Of a stretch of DNA of 64,000 bases, positions 27,014 through 36,652 are shown in pieces; the first letter of the stretch is position 1; every line of letters begins with the position of its first letter. The notes under the pieces are model-generated. The model ran no database searches. It worked only from the letters and a program-made list of their open reading frames with translations, and was not told the DNA's origin. Origin of the DNA: Methyloprofundus sp. (GTDB taxonomy: Bacteria > Pseudomonadota > Gammaproteobacteria > Methylococcales > Methylomonadaceae); contig AP023240.1 in assembly GCA_016592635.1 (NCBI GenBank), positions 2,707,630 through 2,771,629 on the forward strand, given 5' to 3'. The position numbers were made by a program, and so were the translations under genes.

Positions 27014-27805
27014 TTAATTTAGTAAATTAATAATAAAGCTACGGATAGATGCAGGTTCGAAAGGTTTATCTAAAATCGCAGATACACCTGCATGCTTAAT
27101 AGCCGCAAGACGTTTTGAATCACGCTCGCTAGTAATCATGATAATAGGAATTGTTTTTTGTTCACTTTGATCACGAATATAGGTAGTCAGTTGCAAACCA
27201 TCCACATCGGGCATATTGTAGTCCGTCACAATCAGGTCAAAATAACTTTGTTCTAATAAGGCTATAGCCGCACTACCATCATTGACTTGGGTAATATTTT
27301 CTACCCCTATATCATTTAAAATTCGGCTGATATACTTTAATGCCAATGGACTATCATCCACCAACAATACCGCAACATCTTCAATATCAAAATGATCAAG
27401 CGTTGCTTTTTCAGGGTTGAGATAATCAACTGTTGCTGCTAATGCTATATGTAATTCCTCGGCCGCAAAAGGTTTAGGCAAAATGGCGATAGCACCTGCT
27501 TGTCGAATAGGCTCTAAACTGGCTAAATTGGTTTCACTCGAAATCAACATGAAAGCCATATCGTAACCATCCGCATCTTCACGTAGTTCATACACCAGCT
27601 CACTGCCAGTCATATCAGGTAGGTACATAGCACTGATAATCAAATCTGCAGGAAGTTTCTTGAGATTATCAAATACTTCGGCACCAGACTCACAACAAGT
27701 AATATCAGTGATGCCTGTTTGTTGTAAGTAATTTTTTATAATATGTTGCTGTGTTGCTGAAGGTTCAACAAGAAAAACGCGTAAATTAGCATATTGTGTG
27801 CTCAT
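27014..27805 (-). CDS. Tandem receiver-domain response regulator (first receiver degenerate)
   Basis: The 263 residues form two CheY-like receiver domains and no output domain. The first (about 8-125) lacks the acidic pair, reading VFLVEPSA. Its phosphoacceptor position holds Ala (LIISAMYLPDMTG), so it should not be phosphorylated. The second (about 143-262) is normal: LLVDDSPL, IVTDYNMPDVDG with the acceptor Asp, ITSERD and LDKPF. Such single-receiver outputs act by protein contact. The gene overlaps the end of the HDOD-GAF gene by ATGA and lies just before pilB, so a role in pilus-linked motility is possible (inference). Confidence 0.88.
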   Translation of the reverse strand: MSTQYANLRVFLVEPSATQQHIIKNYLQQTGITDITCCESGAEVFDNLKKLPADLIISAMYLPDMTGSELVYELREDADGYDMAFMLISSETNLASLEPIRQAGAIAILPKPFAAEELHIALAATVDYLNPEKATLDHFDIEDVAVLLVDDSPLALKYISRILNDIGVENITQVNDGSAAIALLEQSYFDLIVTDYNMPDVDGLQLTTYIRDQSEQKTIPIIMITSERDSKRLAAIKHAGVSAILDKPFEPASIRSFIINLLN

Positions 27806-29226
27806 TTATTTATTCGATAAAGGTTAAGGCCCAAAGAGGCTTGCTGGGTAAAGTGTTGCGCTACACTCAGCTCTTCTAGTGTTAGTGGCTGATGAGTGAT
27901 AGCTCTGTCAGTATACACCAATCCAATAAATTTATGATTGGTATACAGTGGTAATAAAAAGCATTCGACTTTCCCTATGGTATTAATAATATGCGCAGTG
28001 TAATAAGCATCATGCTGAGCAGGTGTTGCCCATAAGCCATGTGCAGATTGACTGGCAAAATAAAATAAATTGGGTGGATTAGCAGTTAAATTAAAAGCAA
28101 TTTTCTGTTGTATGCTTTCTTTTTCCCAACCAAAGGAAAACTTCTCATTCAGCATATTTTTACTTGGAGTTGCCAGCATAAAGCAACTGCGATCCATACC
28201 AATACCGCGGTGAATACCTTCAACGACTGTCTCAAACAATAAATTAAGATTAATATCACCACACAGTAGATTACTTATATCTTGCAGAATCTGAAATTGT
28301 AATTGTTTTTTATTACTGGTCGGTAATGGCTGTTCATGACTATCCAAAGTATCATCACTTTCAAGGTGATTATTTTGAATAAACCGCGATGCATCATGCG
28401 CACCAAATTGTTGCGCAATCTTAACGGCTATTTTGGTATTATTTTGTAAAGTATCTTTTAAAACTTTAATCGGCTTATTGCTAATTTTAGTCAGTTCCAA
28501 TAAACATTGGTTCATTGCTTCCGACTCCCAGCCCACCTTACTTGCCTCTGAAATAGCATGGCTTAAGTCAACCAACTTGGTCCGATCATTATTGGTTGTA
28601 CCGATAGCCTCTTCAATCAAACCACCCAGCTGCCAAGACTGACTCAGGGAGGCAGTCAATTTTTTTAGCTTAAAACCCAAGACCTCTTGCTCAGCTTGCT
28701 GCTGTGATTTACCTGCCTGCATTAATACCTGGATACGCTCACCCTGTTTATTACTAAAGCACCAAAAAGCAATTTCGCCTATTTTATTGAGTAACGCAGC
28801 TATAAACACTTCTTCAGGTGAACTATCGCCCGATAAAATAGCTAATGATTTTGCTTGCACCGCAGCATGAATAGCCGTTGCAATTTCTTCATTGGCTTTA
28901 TCTTTATTTTTTTGTGAAATAATCGCTTCAAAAAAAGAACAAGCAAGGGTTAGCTCTCGAATGACCCCAGAACCCAAAATAACAATCGAACGTGATACCG
29001 TCACCATCTTTTGATTAGAGGGATTATAATAAGAGCTATTACTCATTTTTAACAGCTTAGCCGTTAAATTTGGATCTTGCATAATCACTGATGCAAGATC
29101 CATAGCACCTTTCTTATTATCCGCTAATACTGACTGAATTTTACGCGCCGTATTAGAAAATATGGGCATCTCTTCATCATGTAAAGCTCTGGTCCAAGTA
29201 GCAAGACTATTAGGTTCTGCTGGCAT
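27802..29226 (-). CDS. HDOD-GAF signalling protein
   Basis: A 474-residue protein. Residues about 10-210 match the HDOD domain, a non-catalytic relative of HD phosphohydrolases, with DPNLTAKLLKMSNSSYYNP and the SIVILGSGVIRELTLA helix. Residues about 310-470 look like a GAF domain (ISNLLCGDINLNLLFETVVEGIHRGIGMDRSCFML ... HKFIGLVYTD). No enzyme domain follows. It overlaps the tandem receiver gene, so the two probably signal together. HDOD proteins are frequent in regulators of motility and cyclic-di-GMP pathways. Confidence 0.85.
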   Translation of the reverse strand: MPAEPNSLATWTRALHDEEMPIFSNTARKIQSVLADNKKGAMDLASVIMQDPNLTAKLLKMSNSSYYNPSNQKMVTVSRSIVILGSGVIRELTLACSFFEAIISQKNKDKANEEIATAIHAAVQAKSLAILSGDSSPEEVFIAALLNKIGEIAFWCFSNKQGERIQVLMQAGKSQQQAEQEVLGFKLKKLTASLSQSWQLGGLIEEAIGTTNNDRTKLVDLSHAISEASKVGWESEAMNQCLLELTKISNKPIKVLKDTLQNNTKIAVKIAQQFGAHDASRFIQNNHLESDDTLDSHEQPLPTSNKKQLQFQILQDISNLLCGDINLNLLFETVVEGIHRGIGMDRSCFMLATPSKNMLNEKFSFGWEKESIQQKIAFNLTANPPNLFYFASQSAHGLWATPAQHDAYYTAHIINTIGKVECFLLPLYTNHKFIGLVYTDRAITHQPLTLEELSVAQHFTQQASLGLNLYRINK

Positions 29227-29250
29227 TAGCTTACTAAAAAATAGCCCACG

Positions 29251-32061
29251 TTAAAGAGTACGAATTTTCTGTAATTGCTCATTGAAATTTAGTAATGAGC
29301 TTTGGGCTTTCGCTAATTTTTCCTTTTCTTTCTCTATTACAGCAGCTGGTGCTTTATCAACAAATTTAGGGTTATTTAACTTGCCTTCGATACGCGGCAA
29401 ATCTTTTTCTAAACGTGCAATTTCTTTTTCTAAACGTGCAATTTCAGCCTCTTTATCAATCAAACCTGCCATAGGAATCAAAATACGTAACTCATTCACC
29501 AGAGAAATCGCTGATTCGGGTGCTATTTCCCCTTCTGCCAAACAAGTAATCGATTCAATACGGCCCAGTTTTTGTAGATAAACCTTCGCTTGCAGCAAAT
29601 ATTGCCGATCTGTTGCGGTAACGTTTTCCAATAACACAGGTAATGGTTTACCTGGAGCAATATTCATTTCCCCACGAATACGACGCACACCTAAAATAAA
29701 TTGCTTCGTCCATTCAATTGCGGCAATAGCTTCAGCATCAATCAGTACTGCATCTGTTTCAGGATATGGCTGCAACATAATAGTATCAGCCTGTACCCCT
29801 GCCAAAGGTGCCACACGCTGCCAAATTTCCTCAGTGATAAATGGCATAATTGGATGCGCCAAACGTAACAGTGTTTCTAAAACTGTTAATAAAGTTTTAC
29901 GCGTACCACGTTGTAATGCTGCATTACCTGATTGCAAAGAAATTTTGGATAACTCTAAATACCAGTCACAATATTCATTCCAAGTAAATTCATAAATTTC
30001 TTGGGCAGCATGGTCAAAACGGTAACTTTCAATCGCATCACTCGTTGTTGCAATCACTTGATTTAAACGAGAAACAATCCATTTATCCGCTTGGCTATAT
30101 TCTATATCCCCGCCGTTTAGACCACAGTCTTGCTCTTCGGTATTCATCAAAACAAAACGCGCTGCATTCCATATTTTATTACAGAAATTACGGTAACCTT
30201 CAATACGACCACCGTCTAAACGAATATCACGCCCTGTTGAAGCCAGTGAAGCAAAGGTAAAACGAAGTGCATCGGTACCATAAGATGGAATACCTTCTGG
30301 ATAAGCTTTACGGGTTGCTTTGTCAATTTTCTCGGCTAAATGCGGTTGCATCATACCTGCAGTCCGTTTAGCAACTAGATCCTCTAAGCTGATACCATCA
30401 ATCAAATCAATCGGATCTAATACATTGCCTTTGGATTTAGACATTTTCTGGCCTTCAGCATCACGCACCAAACCATGTATATAGACCTTTTTAAAGGGCA
30501 CCTCACCCATGAATTTTTTACCCATCATAATCATACGGGCAACCCAGAAAAAGATAATATCAAAACCAGTCACTAACACGCTGCCTGGATAATGCTGCTC
30601 TAATTCTGGTGTTTTCTCAGGCCAACCTAAGGTAGAGAAAGGCCATAGTGCGGAAGAAAACCAAGTATCTAAAACATCTTCATCTTGGTTTAACACATAA
30701 TCATCAGCCAGCTTATGTTTAGCACGCACTTCTTCTTCTGAACGTCCCACATAAATATTGCCTAATTCATCATACCAAGCAGGAATACGGTGCCCCCACC
30801 AAATTTGTCTGGAAATACACCAGTCCTGGATATTATTCATCCAGTCATAATAAGTATTTTTCCAGTTATCAGGTACAAATTGAATTTCACCACTTTTAAC
30901 AGCTTCTAAAGCCGGTTCCGCAAGGGGAGCAACTTTCACATACCATTGGTCGGTTAATAATGGCTCAATAATACTGCCTGAGCGATCACCACGCGGCACC
31001 ATTAATTTATGGTCAGCCACTTTCTCCAACAAGCCTAAAGCATCCAAATCGGCAACGATTTGTTTACGTGCTGCTACGCGATCCAAACCTATATAAGCAG
31101 CAGGAATCAAATCCTGCTCATCTTCTTCATTGGCACGAATTGCTGCATCAACAGTAAAGATATTAATTAAACCGCCATGAATTTGGTCTTGAATCGACGA
31201 AATATGTTTATGGCGCGACCAAACTTCATAATCGTTAAAATCATGTGCAGGGGTAATTTTGACACAACCTGTACCAAATTCAGGGTCAACATATTCATCG
31301 GCAATAATAGGGATTAAACGCCCTGACAATGGCAATTTAATAAATTCACCCAGCAAATGCTGATAGCGCTCATCTTTAGGATGAATAGCAACCGCAGCAT
31401 CACCTAACATCGTTTCAGGGCGCGTCGTCGCAACGATCAAATGCCCTTTACCATTTGATAAAGGGTAACGCATATGCCACATAGAACCATTTTCTTCTTC
31501 AGATAACACCTCTAAATCCGAAACCGCAGTATGTAAAACTGGATCCCAGTTAACCAAGCGTTTACCACGATAAATCAAGCCTTCTTCATATAAGCTAACA
31601 AAGACTTCTTTCACCGCCTCAGACAGGCCATCATCCATGGTAAAGCGTTCCCGTGACCAATCTAATGAAGCACCCATGCGGCGCAACTGTTTGGTAATAG
31701 TGCCGCCAGACTCTTCTTTCCAATCCCAAATACGCTCAACAAATTTTTCGCGACCATAATCATGGCGCGTTTTACCTTCCTGATTAATTAAACGTTCCAC
31801 CACCATTTGGGTTGCAATCCCTGCATGATCAGTACCTGGCTGCCACAAAGTGTTATAGCCTTTCATACGATGATAACGCGTCAAAGCATCCATGATGGTA
31901 TCTTGAAAAGCATGCCCCATATGCAAACGCCCCGTGACATTGGGTGGCGGAATCATAATGCAATATGATTCACCCTCTTGTTTGGGGGCAAAATAATCTT
32001 GCTCTTCCCAAGTGGAGTACCAGCGTTGTTCAATTGAAGCGGGGTTGTATGTTTTTTCCAT
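29251..32061 (-). CDS. valS: Valyl-tRNA synthetase
   Basis: ValS charges tRNA-Val with valine. The 936 residues show the class I signatures HMGH (in [10 protein letters not shown], about residues 46-49) and KMSKS (in [10 protein letters not shown]). An editing domain contains [10 protein letters not shown], and an anticodon-binding domain follows. The C-terminal tRNA-binding coiled-coil arm has repeated ARLEKE units. Length and order are normal. It is the distal gene of the conserved gammaproteobacterial order pepA-holC-valS. Confidence 0.98.
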   Translation of the reverse strand: MEKTYNPASIEQRWYSTWEEQDYFAPKQEGESYCIMIPPPNVTGRLHMGHAFQDTIMDALTRYHRMKGYNTLWQPGTDHAGIATQMVVERLINQEGKTRHDYGREKFVERIWDWKEESGGTITKQLRRMGASLDWSRERFTMDDGLSEAVKEVFVSLYEEGLIYRGKRLVNWDPVLHTAVSDLEVLSEEENGSMWHMRYPLSNGKGHLIVATTRPETMLGDAAVAIHPKDERYQHLLGEFIKLPLSGRLIPIIADEYVDPEFGTGCVKITPAHDFNDYEVWSRHKHISSIQDQIHGGLINIFTVDAAIRANEEDEQDLIPAAYIGLDRVAARKQIVADLDALGLLEKVADHKLMVPRGDRSGSIIEPLLTDQWYVKVAPLAEPALEAVKSGEIQFVPDNWKNTYYDWMNNIQDWCISRQIWWGHRIPAWYDELGNIYVGRSEEEVRAKHKLADDYVLNQDEDVLDTWFSSALWPFSTLGWPEKTPELEQHYPGSVLVTGFDIIFFWVARMIMMGKKFMGEVPFKKVYIHGLVRDAEGQKMSKSKGNVLDPIDLIDGISLEDLVAKRTAGMMQPHLAEKIDKATRKAYPEGIPSYGTDALRFTFASLASTGRDIRLDGGRIEGYRNFCNKIWNAARFVLMNTEEQDCGLNGGDIEYSQADKWIVSRLNQVIATTSDAIESYRFDHAAQEIYEFTWNEYCDWYLELSKISLQSGNAALQRGTRKTLLTVLETLLRLAHPIMPFITEEIWQRVAPLAGVQADTIMLQPYPETDAVLIDAEAIAAIEWTKQFILGVRRIRGEMNIAPGKPLPVLLENVTATDRQYLLQAKVYLQKLGRIESITCLAEGEIAPESAISLVNELRILIPMAGLIDKEAEIARLEKEIARLEKDLPRIEGKLNNPKFVDKAPAAVIEKEKEKLAKAQSSLLNFNEQLQKIRTL

Positions 32062-32169
32062 GGATGCGGTGTAATAAATAGAATAATAAAGTTTTGTTAA
32101 GTGTAATGTAATTTGAGTTAGATATTTACTGTATTACCATAAAATCTAGCCCCACTAATATTTGCTCGT

Positions 32170-32217
32170 GTCGGATAACGTTATCTGCGCTACGCTAGAT
32201 AAGCTAATCCGACCTAC
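32170..32217. repeat. Dispersed intergenic repeat, copy A
   Basis: This 48-base sequence, starting GTCGGATAACGTTATC and ending CTAATCCGACCTAC, recurs at 51047-51094 with only three differences. It has an imperfect inverted structure: GTCGGAT at one end and ATCCGAC at the other. It lies between valS and holC and is probably a short palindromic repeat family of this genome. Confidence 0.75.
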
Positions 32218-32218
32218 A

Positions 32219-32653
32219 CTACATTATATGTGTATTAGGTGTTATACCTTGAGTTTGGTAATGACGATAACGTAATCGTCCAGCCTGCTTTTGGGTTTCG
32301 TCATTATCTAGTAACTCAAAAACCTGTGTTAAATTTCCAACTTGTTCCGGGCACTGCGTTGATAAATTAATTAAAGTATGTTGCCAAGCCTCGGGGGGCT
32401 GTTGTGTACCAATTATAATGGTATTCACCAAACTAGGTAAGCTATCCTGATAAACAGCATGCGGCACAAAACTATTAGCGCGAAAAGTCCACAATAGCTT
32501 ATCCATTTGTTGCGCTTGTTGTAATGAATTGGTCAAGATGTAGGTTTTATAACCAAGCCGAAATGCCTTTTCAGCTAATTTACAGGCAAACGCCTGCCGA
32601 CCTTGCTCTGACTGAGACGACAAGATATAGAAATTAACTTTGGGCTGTGACAT
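32219..32653 (-). CDS. holC: DNA polymerase III chi subunit
   Basis: HolC links the clamp loader to single-strand binding protein at the replication fork. The 144-residue protein has the normal length and the typical start VNFYILSSQ, the central LLWTFRANSFVPHAVY motif and the C-terminal RLRYRHYQTQG segment. It lies between pepA and valS, as is usual. Confidence 0.94.
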   Translation of the reverse strand: MSQPKVNFYILSSQSEQGRQAFACKLAEKAFRLGYKTYILTNSLQQAQQMDKLLWTFRANSFVPHAVYQDSLPSLVNTIIIGTQQPPEAWQHTLINLSTQCPEQVGNLTQVFELLDNDETQKQAGRLRYRHYQTQGITPNTHIM

Positions 32654-32689
32654 TGACAGTTATTAAGTAGCGCATCTGGTGGATTTTAT

Positions 32690-32712
32690 GTCCTGACTAG
32701 TCCAGTCATGAC
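32690..32712. other. Hairpin between pepA and holC
   Basis: GTCCTGACT and AGTCATGAC pair around a 5-base loop with one mismatch. There is no T tract on the minus strand after it, so attenuation or mRNA processing between pepA and holC is more likely than full termination. Confidence 0.35.
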
Positions 32713-32755
32713 ACGCAACCCACCCAACGGTTATCAAGGTTTTGTTAAATATGAC

Positions 32756-34252
32756 TTAGTCAATATTGGCACGATCTAATAAATATTGCACTAATAAAGG
32801 CACAGGTCGCCCTGTTGCTCCTTTAGCATCACCACTTTTCCAAGCAGTCCCTGCAATATCCAAATGCGCCCATTGGTAATCTTCGGTAAAACGCGATAGG
32901 AAACAAGCAGCTGTAATAGTCCCAGCATCACGTCCACCAATATTAGCAATGTCAGCAAAATTAGATTTTAGTTGTTCTTGGTACTCATCCCACAGTGGCA
33001 AACGCCATACACTATCTAAAGCTGTTTCACTCGCTGCTTGCAAGTCATTACATAAAGTATCATCATTACCCAACAAACCACTAGGAACGCGCCCTAAAGC
33101 GACTAAACAGGCACCTGTCAAGGTCGCCAAATCAATCACCACATCGGGATTAAATTTTTTCGCATAGGTTAAGGCATCGCACAGAATCAAGCGCCCTTCT
33201 GCATCAGTATTCAAGATTTCAATGGTCAAGCCAGCCATGCTAGTCACAATATCACCTGGTTTATTGGCATCGCCATCAGGCATATTTTCCGAAGAAGGGA
33301 TGATACCAACAACATTCAAGGGCAACTTCATAGCAGCCGCAGCTTGTAAAGTACCCAACACTGCGGCACTACCACACATGTCGTACTTCATTTCATCCAT
33401 GCCAGCACCTGGTTTTAATGAAATACCACCCGCATCAAAAGTCAAACCTTTGCCGACAAAGACAATAGGTTTAGTATCAGCATCAGCACCGTTATATTCT
33501 AAAGTAATCAATTTTGCAGGCTGGCGACTACCACGACTCACTGACAGAAAAGAGCCCATGCCCAGCTTTTCCATTTCAGCTTCTTCTAAAATTTCAGCTG
33601 TTAAATTATCATAAAATTTTGCCAAACTAACCGCTTGCTCAGCCAAATAAGAAGGCGTACAAATATTGCCAGGTAGGTCAGAGACATGCTTGGCAAGCTT
33701 TACGCCCTTAGCAATCGCTCTGCCTTGATTAATACCTACTTGCACAGCTTTTGCCTCAGTTTCACTGTGAATACTCAATTGTCGCAAAGCCAATTTATCA
33801 GCAGGCTGACTTTTACAATCATTAAATTGATAAAAAGGCGCAGAGAATGCCTCCACAATTTGACGCGCATTCCAGCCAATATTGTGCTCAGCCACCTTAT
33901 TTTCTGCCAAACAACACACGGCACTTTTAATTTGGCTTGGCTTTAAAGTATTTGCTGCACTCGCCACTGCTTTACGATAATCTTTTGCAGTTAATTTATC
34001 TGCATCCCCCAAGCCAATTAATAAAGCACGCTTAATAGGCGAATGGGGTAAATAGTTAATTAATAAGCTATCTGCTACTTGTCCTTTAATATCACCCCGC
34101 TCTTGCATATCAGCAATCAAGCCATCTGTTAAAGCGTTCAATGCTTGTGCTGCAGGGCTAAGTTGCTGATTTTCAAAAACAGCAACAATAAGACATTCAG
34201 TTTCTAAAGCATCTAAAGGGGTAGTAGCTAATAAATAATCCATAAAGCTCAT
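32756..34252 (-). CDS. pepA: Leucyl aminopeptidase (PepA)
   Basis: PepA is a hexameric M17 metallo-aminopeptidase of the cytoplasm that removes N-terminal residues from peptides. The C-terminal catalytic half contains [15 protein letters not shown] and the M17 signature NTDAEGRL. The residues that bind two metal ions lie in these two segments. The N-terminal domain (1-160) is the usual macro-like domain. The 498 residues are a normal length. In enterobacteria PepA is also an accessory protein in site-specific recombination and a regulator; that is not testable here. Confidence 0.96.
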   Translation of the reverse strand: MSFMDYLLATTPLDALETECLIVAVFENQQLSPAAQALNALTDGLIADMQERGDIKGQVADSLLINYLPHSPIKRALLIGLGDADKLTAKDYRKAVASAANTLKPSQIKSAVCCLAENKVAEHNIGWNARQIVEAFSAPFYQFNDCKSQPADKLALRQLSIHSETEAKAVQVGINQGRAIAKGVKLAKHVSDLPGNICTPSYLAEQAVSLAKFYDNLTAEILEEAEMEKLGMGSFLSVSRGSRQPAKLITLEYNGADADTKPIVFVGKGLTFDAGGISLKPGAGMDEMKYDMCGSAAVLGTLQAAAAMKLPLNVVGIIPSSENMPDGDANKPGDIVTSMAGLTIEILNTDAEGRLILCDALTYAKKFNPDVVIDLATLTGACLVALGRVPSGLLGNDDTLCNDLQAASETALDSVWRLPLWDEYQEQLKSNFADIANIGGRDAGTITAACFLSRFTEDYQWAHLDIAGTAWKSGDAKGATGRPVPLLVQYLLDRANID

Positions 34253-34408
34253 TTAAGGTCGAGAGTTAAAATTGCTGCATATTATACAATATAATGCATT
34301 GAAAAAAATTGAGATCGTCTACAAAGTCATTAACTCAATTGTATGCAAGCTAAAACAGCTCAATTGAAAGGCCGCACCCTATCGCACGGTTCATAAAAGA
34401 TTTAGGTG

Positions 34409-36139
34409 TTAACTCTGAGAATTATTACCCCAGCCAGGGCTGACTGCGGATGAAGTGCTAATTAAAGAGTGAGAGGATTGCATCTCCATTGCCTTATAAG
34501 TTTGCATCCCCCCAGATAAAATCTTGGCTTGATACCCAGCCTGCAATAATAATCGCAATGCATAATAAGCGCGCTGACCAACACCGCAAACTAACCACAA
34601 TTCCTTATCTTTTCCTAACTCATACAGACGTGCTCGTAATTCTTCAATAGGAATATTAATGGCATCTACAATATGCTCCTTAGCATATTCTGCATTGCTT
34701 CTCACATCGACCACTTGATGTTCACCAGCCTTTAGGTCTTGCCATTGCGCTAAGGGCAAATCGCCACGCAAATGATTTGCTGCAATCATTCCTGCCATAT
34801 TGACAGGGTCTTTTGCCGCACCAAATTGTGGTGCATAACATAATTCACTGTCTTCCAAGTCATAAACTGTCGCATGCATTTGCATGGCCATGGCAATCAC
34901 ATCAATCCGTCTGGCAACGCCTTCCTGCCCAAAGCCTTGCACACCTAATATTTTGCCATCAGCTTTAGCAAAAATTAATTTCAAATGAATTGAGTGTGCC
35001 CCAGGAAAATAACCGACATGATGCCTAGGGTGAAGGTAAATAACTTGATAATTATCTATGCCTGTACGCTGTAATAACTTTTCACTAGCTCCTGTCATCG
35101 CAATGGTGTGCTCAAATACTTGGCATACTGCAGTACCCAACACGCCTTTAAAGCGAAGTTTGCGATCTAATTCAGGGTTAAATGCCTCTAAAATAGAACT
35201 AGCAGCAACCCGACCTTGCCTATTTGCAGGGCCGGCCAAAGGCAATGAGAACTGCTGCTGAGTGACAAAATCTTGCACTTCAATCACATCACCGACCGCC
35301 CAGATTGAGGTGTCATTAGTTTGCATTTTATCATCAACGCGGATACCACCACGCTCGCCTACTTGAAGGTCTGCTTGTTTTGCCAAACTTGATTCAGGCG
35401 TGATCCCAATGGCCAATAAGACCAGGTCTGTCTCAATACACCCGCCTGAGTAATGCACCTCAATACCCTTTGCAAGCTGCTTAAACGACTGCACTGCTTG
35501 GCCTAATAATAAGGAGATATTATTATTTTCTAAACAGGTTTTTACATAGCCTGCCATATCAGCATCTAAGGGCGGCATCACTTGAGTCGCCATTTCGATA
35601 ATGGTCACTTCCAAACCAATATGTGCCAGATTTTCTGCCATTTCCAAGCCAATAAAACCACCACCAATGATGACAGCGCGTTTGGCATGACTGGCAGCAG
35701 CTTTTAATTTCTTACTATCAGGAATGGTACGTAAACTATAAATTCCAGGTAAGTCTATACCTACTAATGGCGGGCGTATTGCTTTCGCGCCCGTTGCCAA
35801 CACCAAAGCATCATAAGCTTCAGTCCGTTCAGTGCCAGTCTCAAGATCTATAACCGTTATGCTTTTATTAAGTCTATCTATTGAGGTCACTTCATGGCGA
35901 GTATGTACTTGGATATTAAAACGATCATGAAATAGCTCAGGGTTTGCGACTAATAATTGCTCTTCTTCTTTGATGACATTACCAACAAAATAAGGCAAGC
36001 CACAATTAGCAAAAGAAACATGTTCGCCTTTATCAAATAAGACAATCTCACAGTTTTCACATAAACGTCGCAAACGTGCCGCACATGACGCTCCACCTGC
36101 AACCCCACCTACTATTAAGATACGTTTTTTGTTTTGCAT
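34409..36139 (-). CDS. CoA-disulfide-reductase-like flavoprotein with C-terminal rhodanese domain
   Basis: A 576-residue enzyme. The N-terminal 445 residues are an FAD/NAD(P)H-dependent single-cysteine disulfide reductase: the FAD motif GGVAGGASCAARLR (10-23), the redox Cys in SFANCGLPYF, the NAD motif GGGFIGLEMAENL, and a C-terminal FAD motif WAVGDVI. Residues about 460-560 are a rhodanese domain with the active-site loop VCGVGQRA. This architecture is known for CoA-disulfide, CoA-persulfide and related polysulfide reductases. It should act in the cytoplasm on low-molecular-weight thiols or sulfane sulfur. The intact catalytic cysteines in both domains suggest activity. It is separated by 63 bases from the V-ATPase group upstream. 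Confidence 0.9.
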   Translation of the reverse strand: MQNKKRILIVGGVAGGASCAARLRRLCENCEIVLFDKGEHVSFANCGLPYFVGNVIKEEEQLLVANPELFHDRFNIQVHTRHEVTSIDRLNKSITVIDLETGTERTEAYDALVLATGAKAIRPPLVGIDLPGIYSLRTIPDSKKLKAAASHAKRAVIIGGGFIGLEMAENLAHIGLEVTIIEMATQVMPPLDADMAGYVKTCLENNNISLLLGQAVQSFKQLAKGIEVHYSGGCIETDLVLLAIGITPESSLAKQADLQVGERGGIRVDDKMQTNDTSIWAVGDVIEVQDFVTQQQFSLPLAGPANRQGRVAASSILEAFNPELDRKLRFKGVLGTAVCQVFEHTIAMTGASEKLLQRTGIDNYQVIYLHPRHHVGYFPGAHSIHLKLIFAKADGKILGVQGFGQEGVARRIDVIAMAMQMHATVYDLEDSELCYAPQFGAAKDPVNMAGMIAANHLRGDLPLAQWQDLKAGEHQVVDVRSNAEYAKEHIVDAINIPIEELRARLYELGKDKELWLVCGVGQRAYYALRLLLQAGYQAKILSGGMQTYKAMEMQSSHSLISTSSAVSPGWGNNSQS

Positions 36140-36202
36140 TAGTTTTACCTTTTAAGAGATGAGTAATGATAAATTATCCAATTAAACTATGCGCAAACTT
36201 AA

Positions 36203-36652
36203 TTAGGTTTGCGGAATACTCCCACTAATCACCAATGCAAAAATAAAAGCAAATACCGCAAAGCCTTCTACAATCGCAGCAGGTGCAACTGATAAGCCAA
36301 AAATCTCAGGCTTGGCTTTAGAAGCATGAATGGCCGATGCGCAACATTGACCTTGGTAAATAGCACTATACATCAAAGCAATCCCAGCTAAGACACCAAT
36401 AGCAAATAAGCCTGGAGCTACTTCAACAGTGACCGTCCTATTCAGGGTAAACATCACCACAATACCGTAAATAACCTGTGATGATGGCATGGCTGATACC
36501 CCCACATAACGTCCATAACCACTATCGGTATCTAACATTGCACCAATCGCAGCCTGACCTGCTACTGCACAGCCAATAATACTGCCTACCGCTCCTAGTG
36601 CCATCGGTGCATATAAACCTATCCAGCCTAAAACAATAATAAAATCATTCAT
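36203..36652 (-). CDS. V-type ATPase subunit K (membrane rotor ring)
   Basis: A 149-residue proteolipid with four membrane helices in two hairpins. The ion-binding carboxylate is E129 in the last helix (AAIVEGFAVFAF). S58-Q59 in helix 2 and Q102 in helix 3 lie where the Na+ ligands Thr64-Gln65 and Gln110 lie in the Enterococcus hirae K ring. This suggests, without proving, sodium rather than proton coupling. The gene starts on the last base of the subunit I stop codon. Confidence 0.9.
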   Translation of the reverse strand: MNDFIIVLGWIGLYAPMALGAVGSIIGCAVAGQAAIGAMLDTDSGYGRYVGVSAMPSSQVIYGIVVMFTLNRTVTVEVAPGLFAIGVLAGIALMYSAIYQGQCCASAIHASKAKPEIFGLSVAPAAIVEGFAVFAFIFALVISGSIPQT

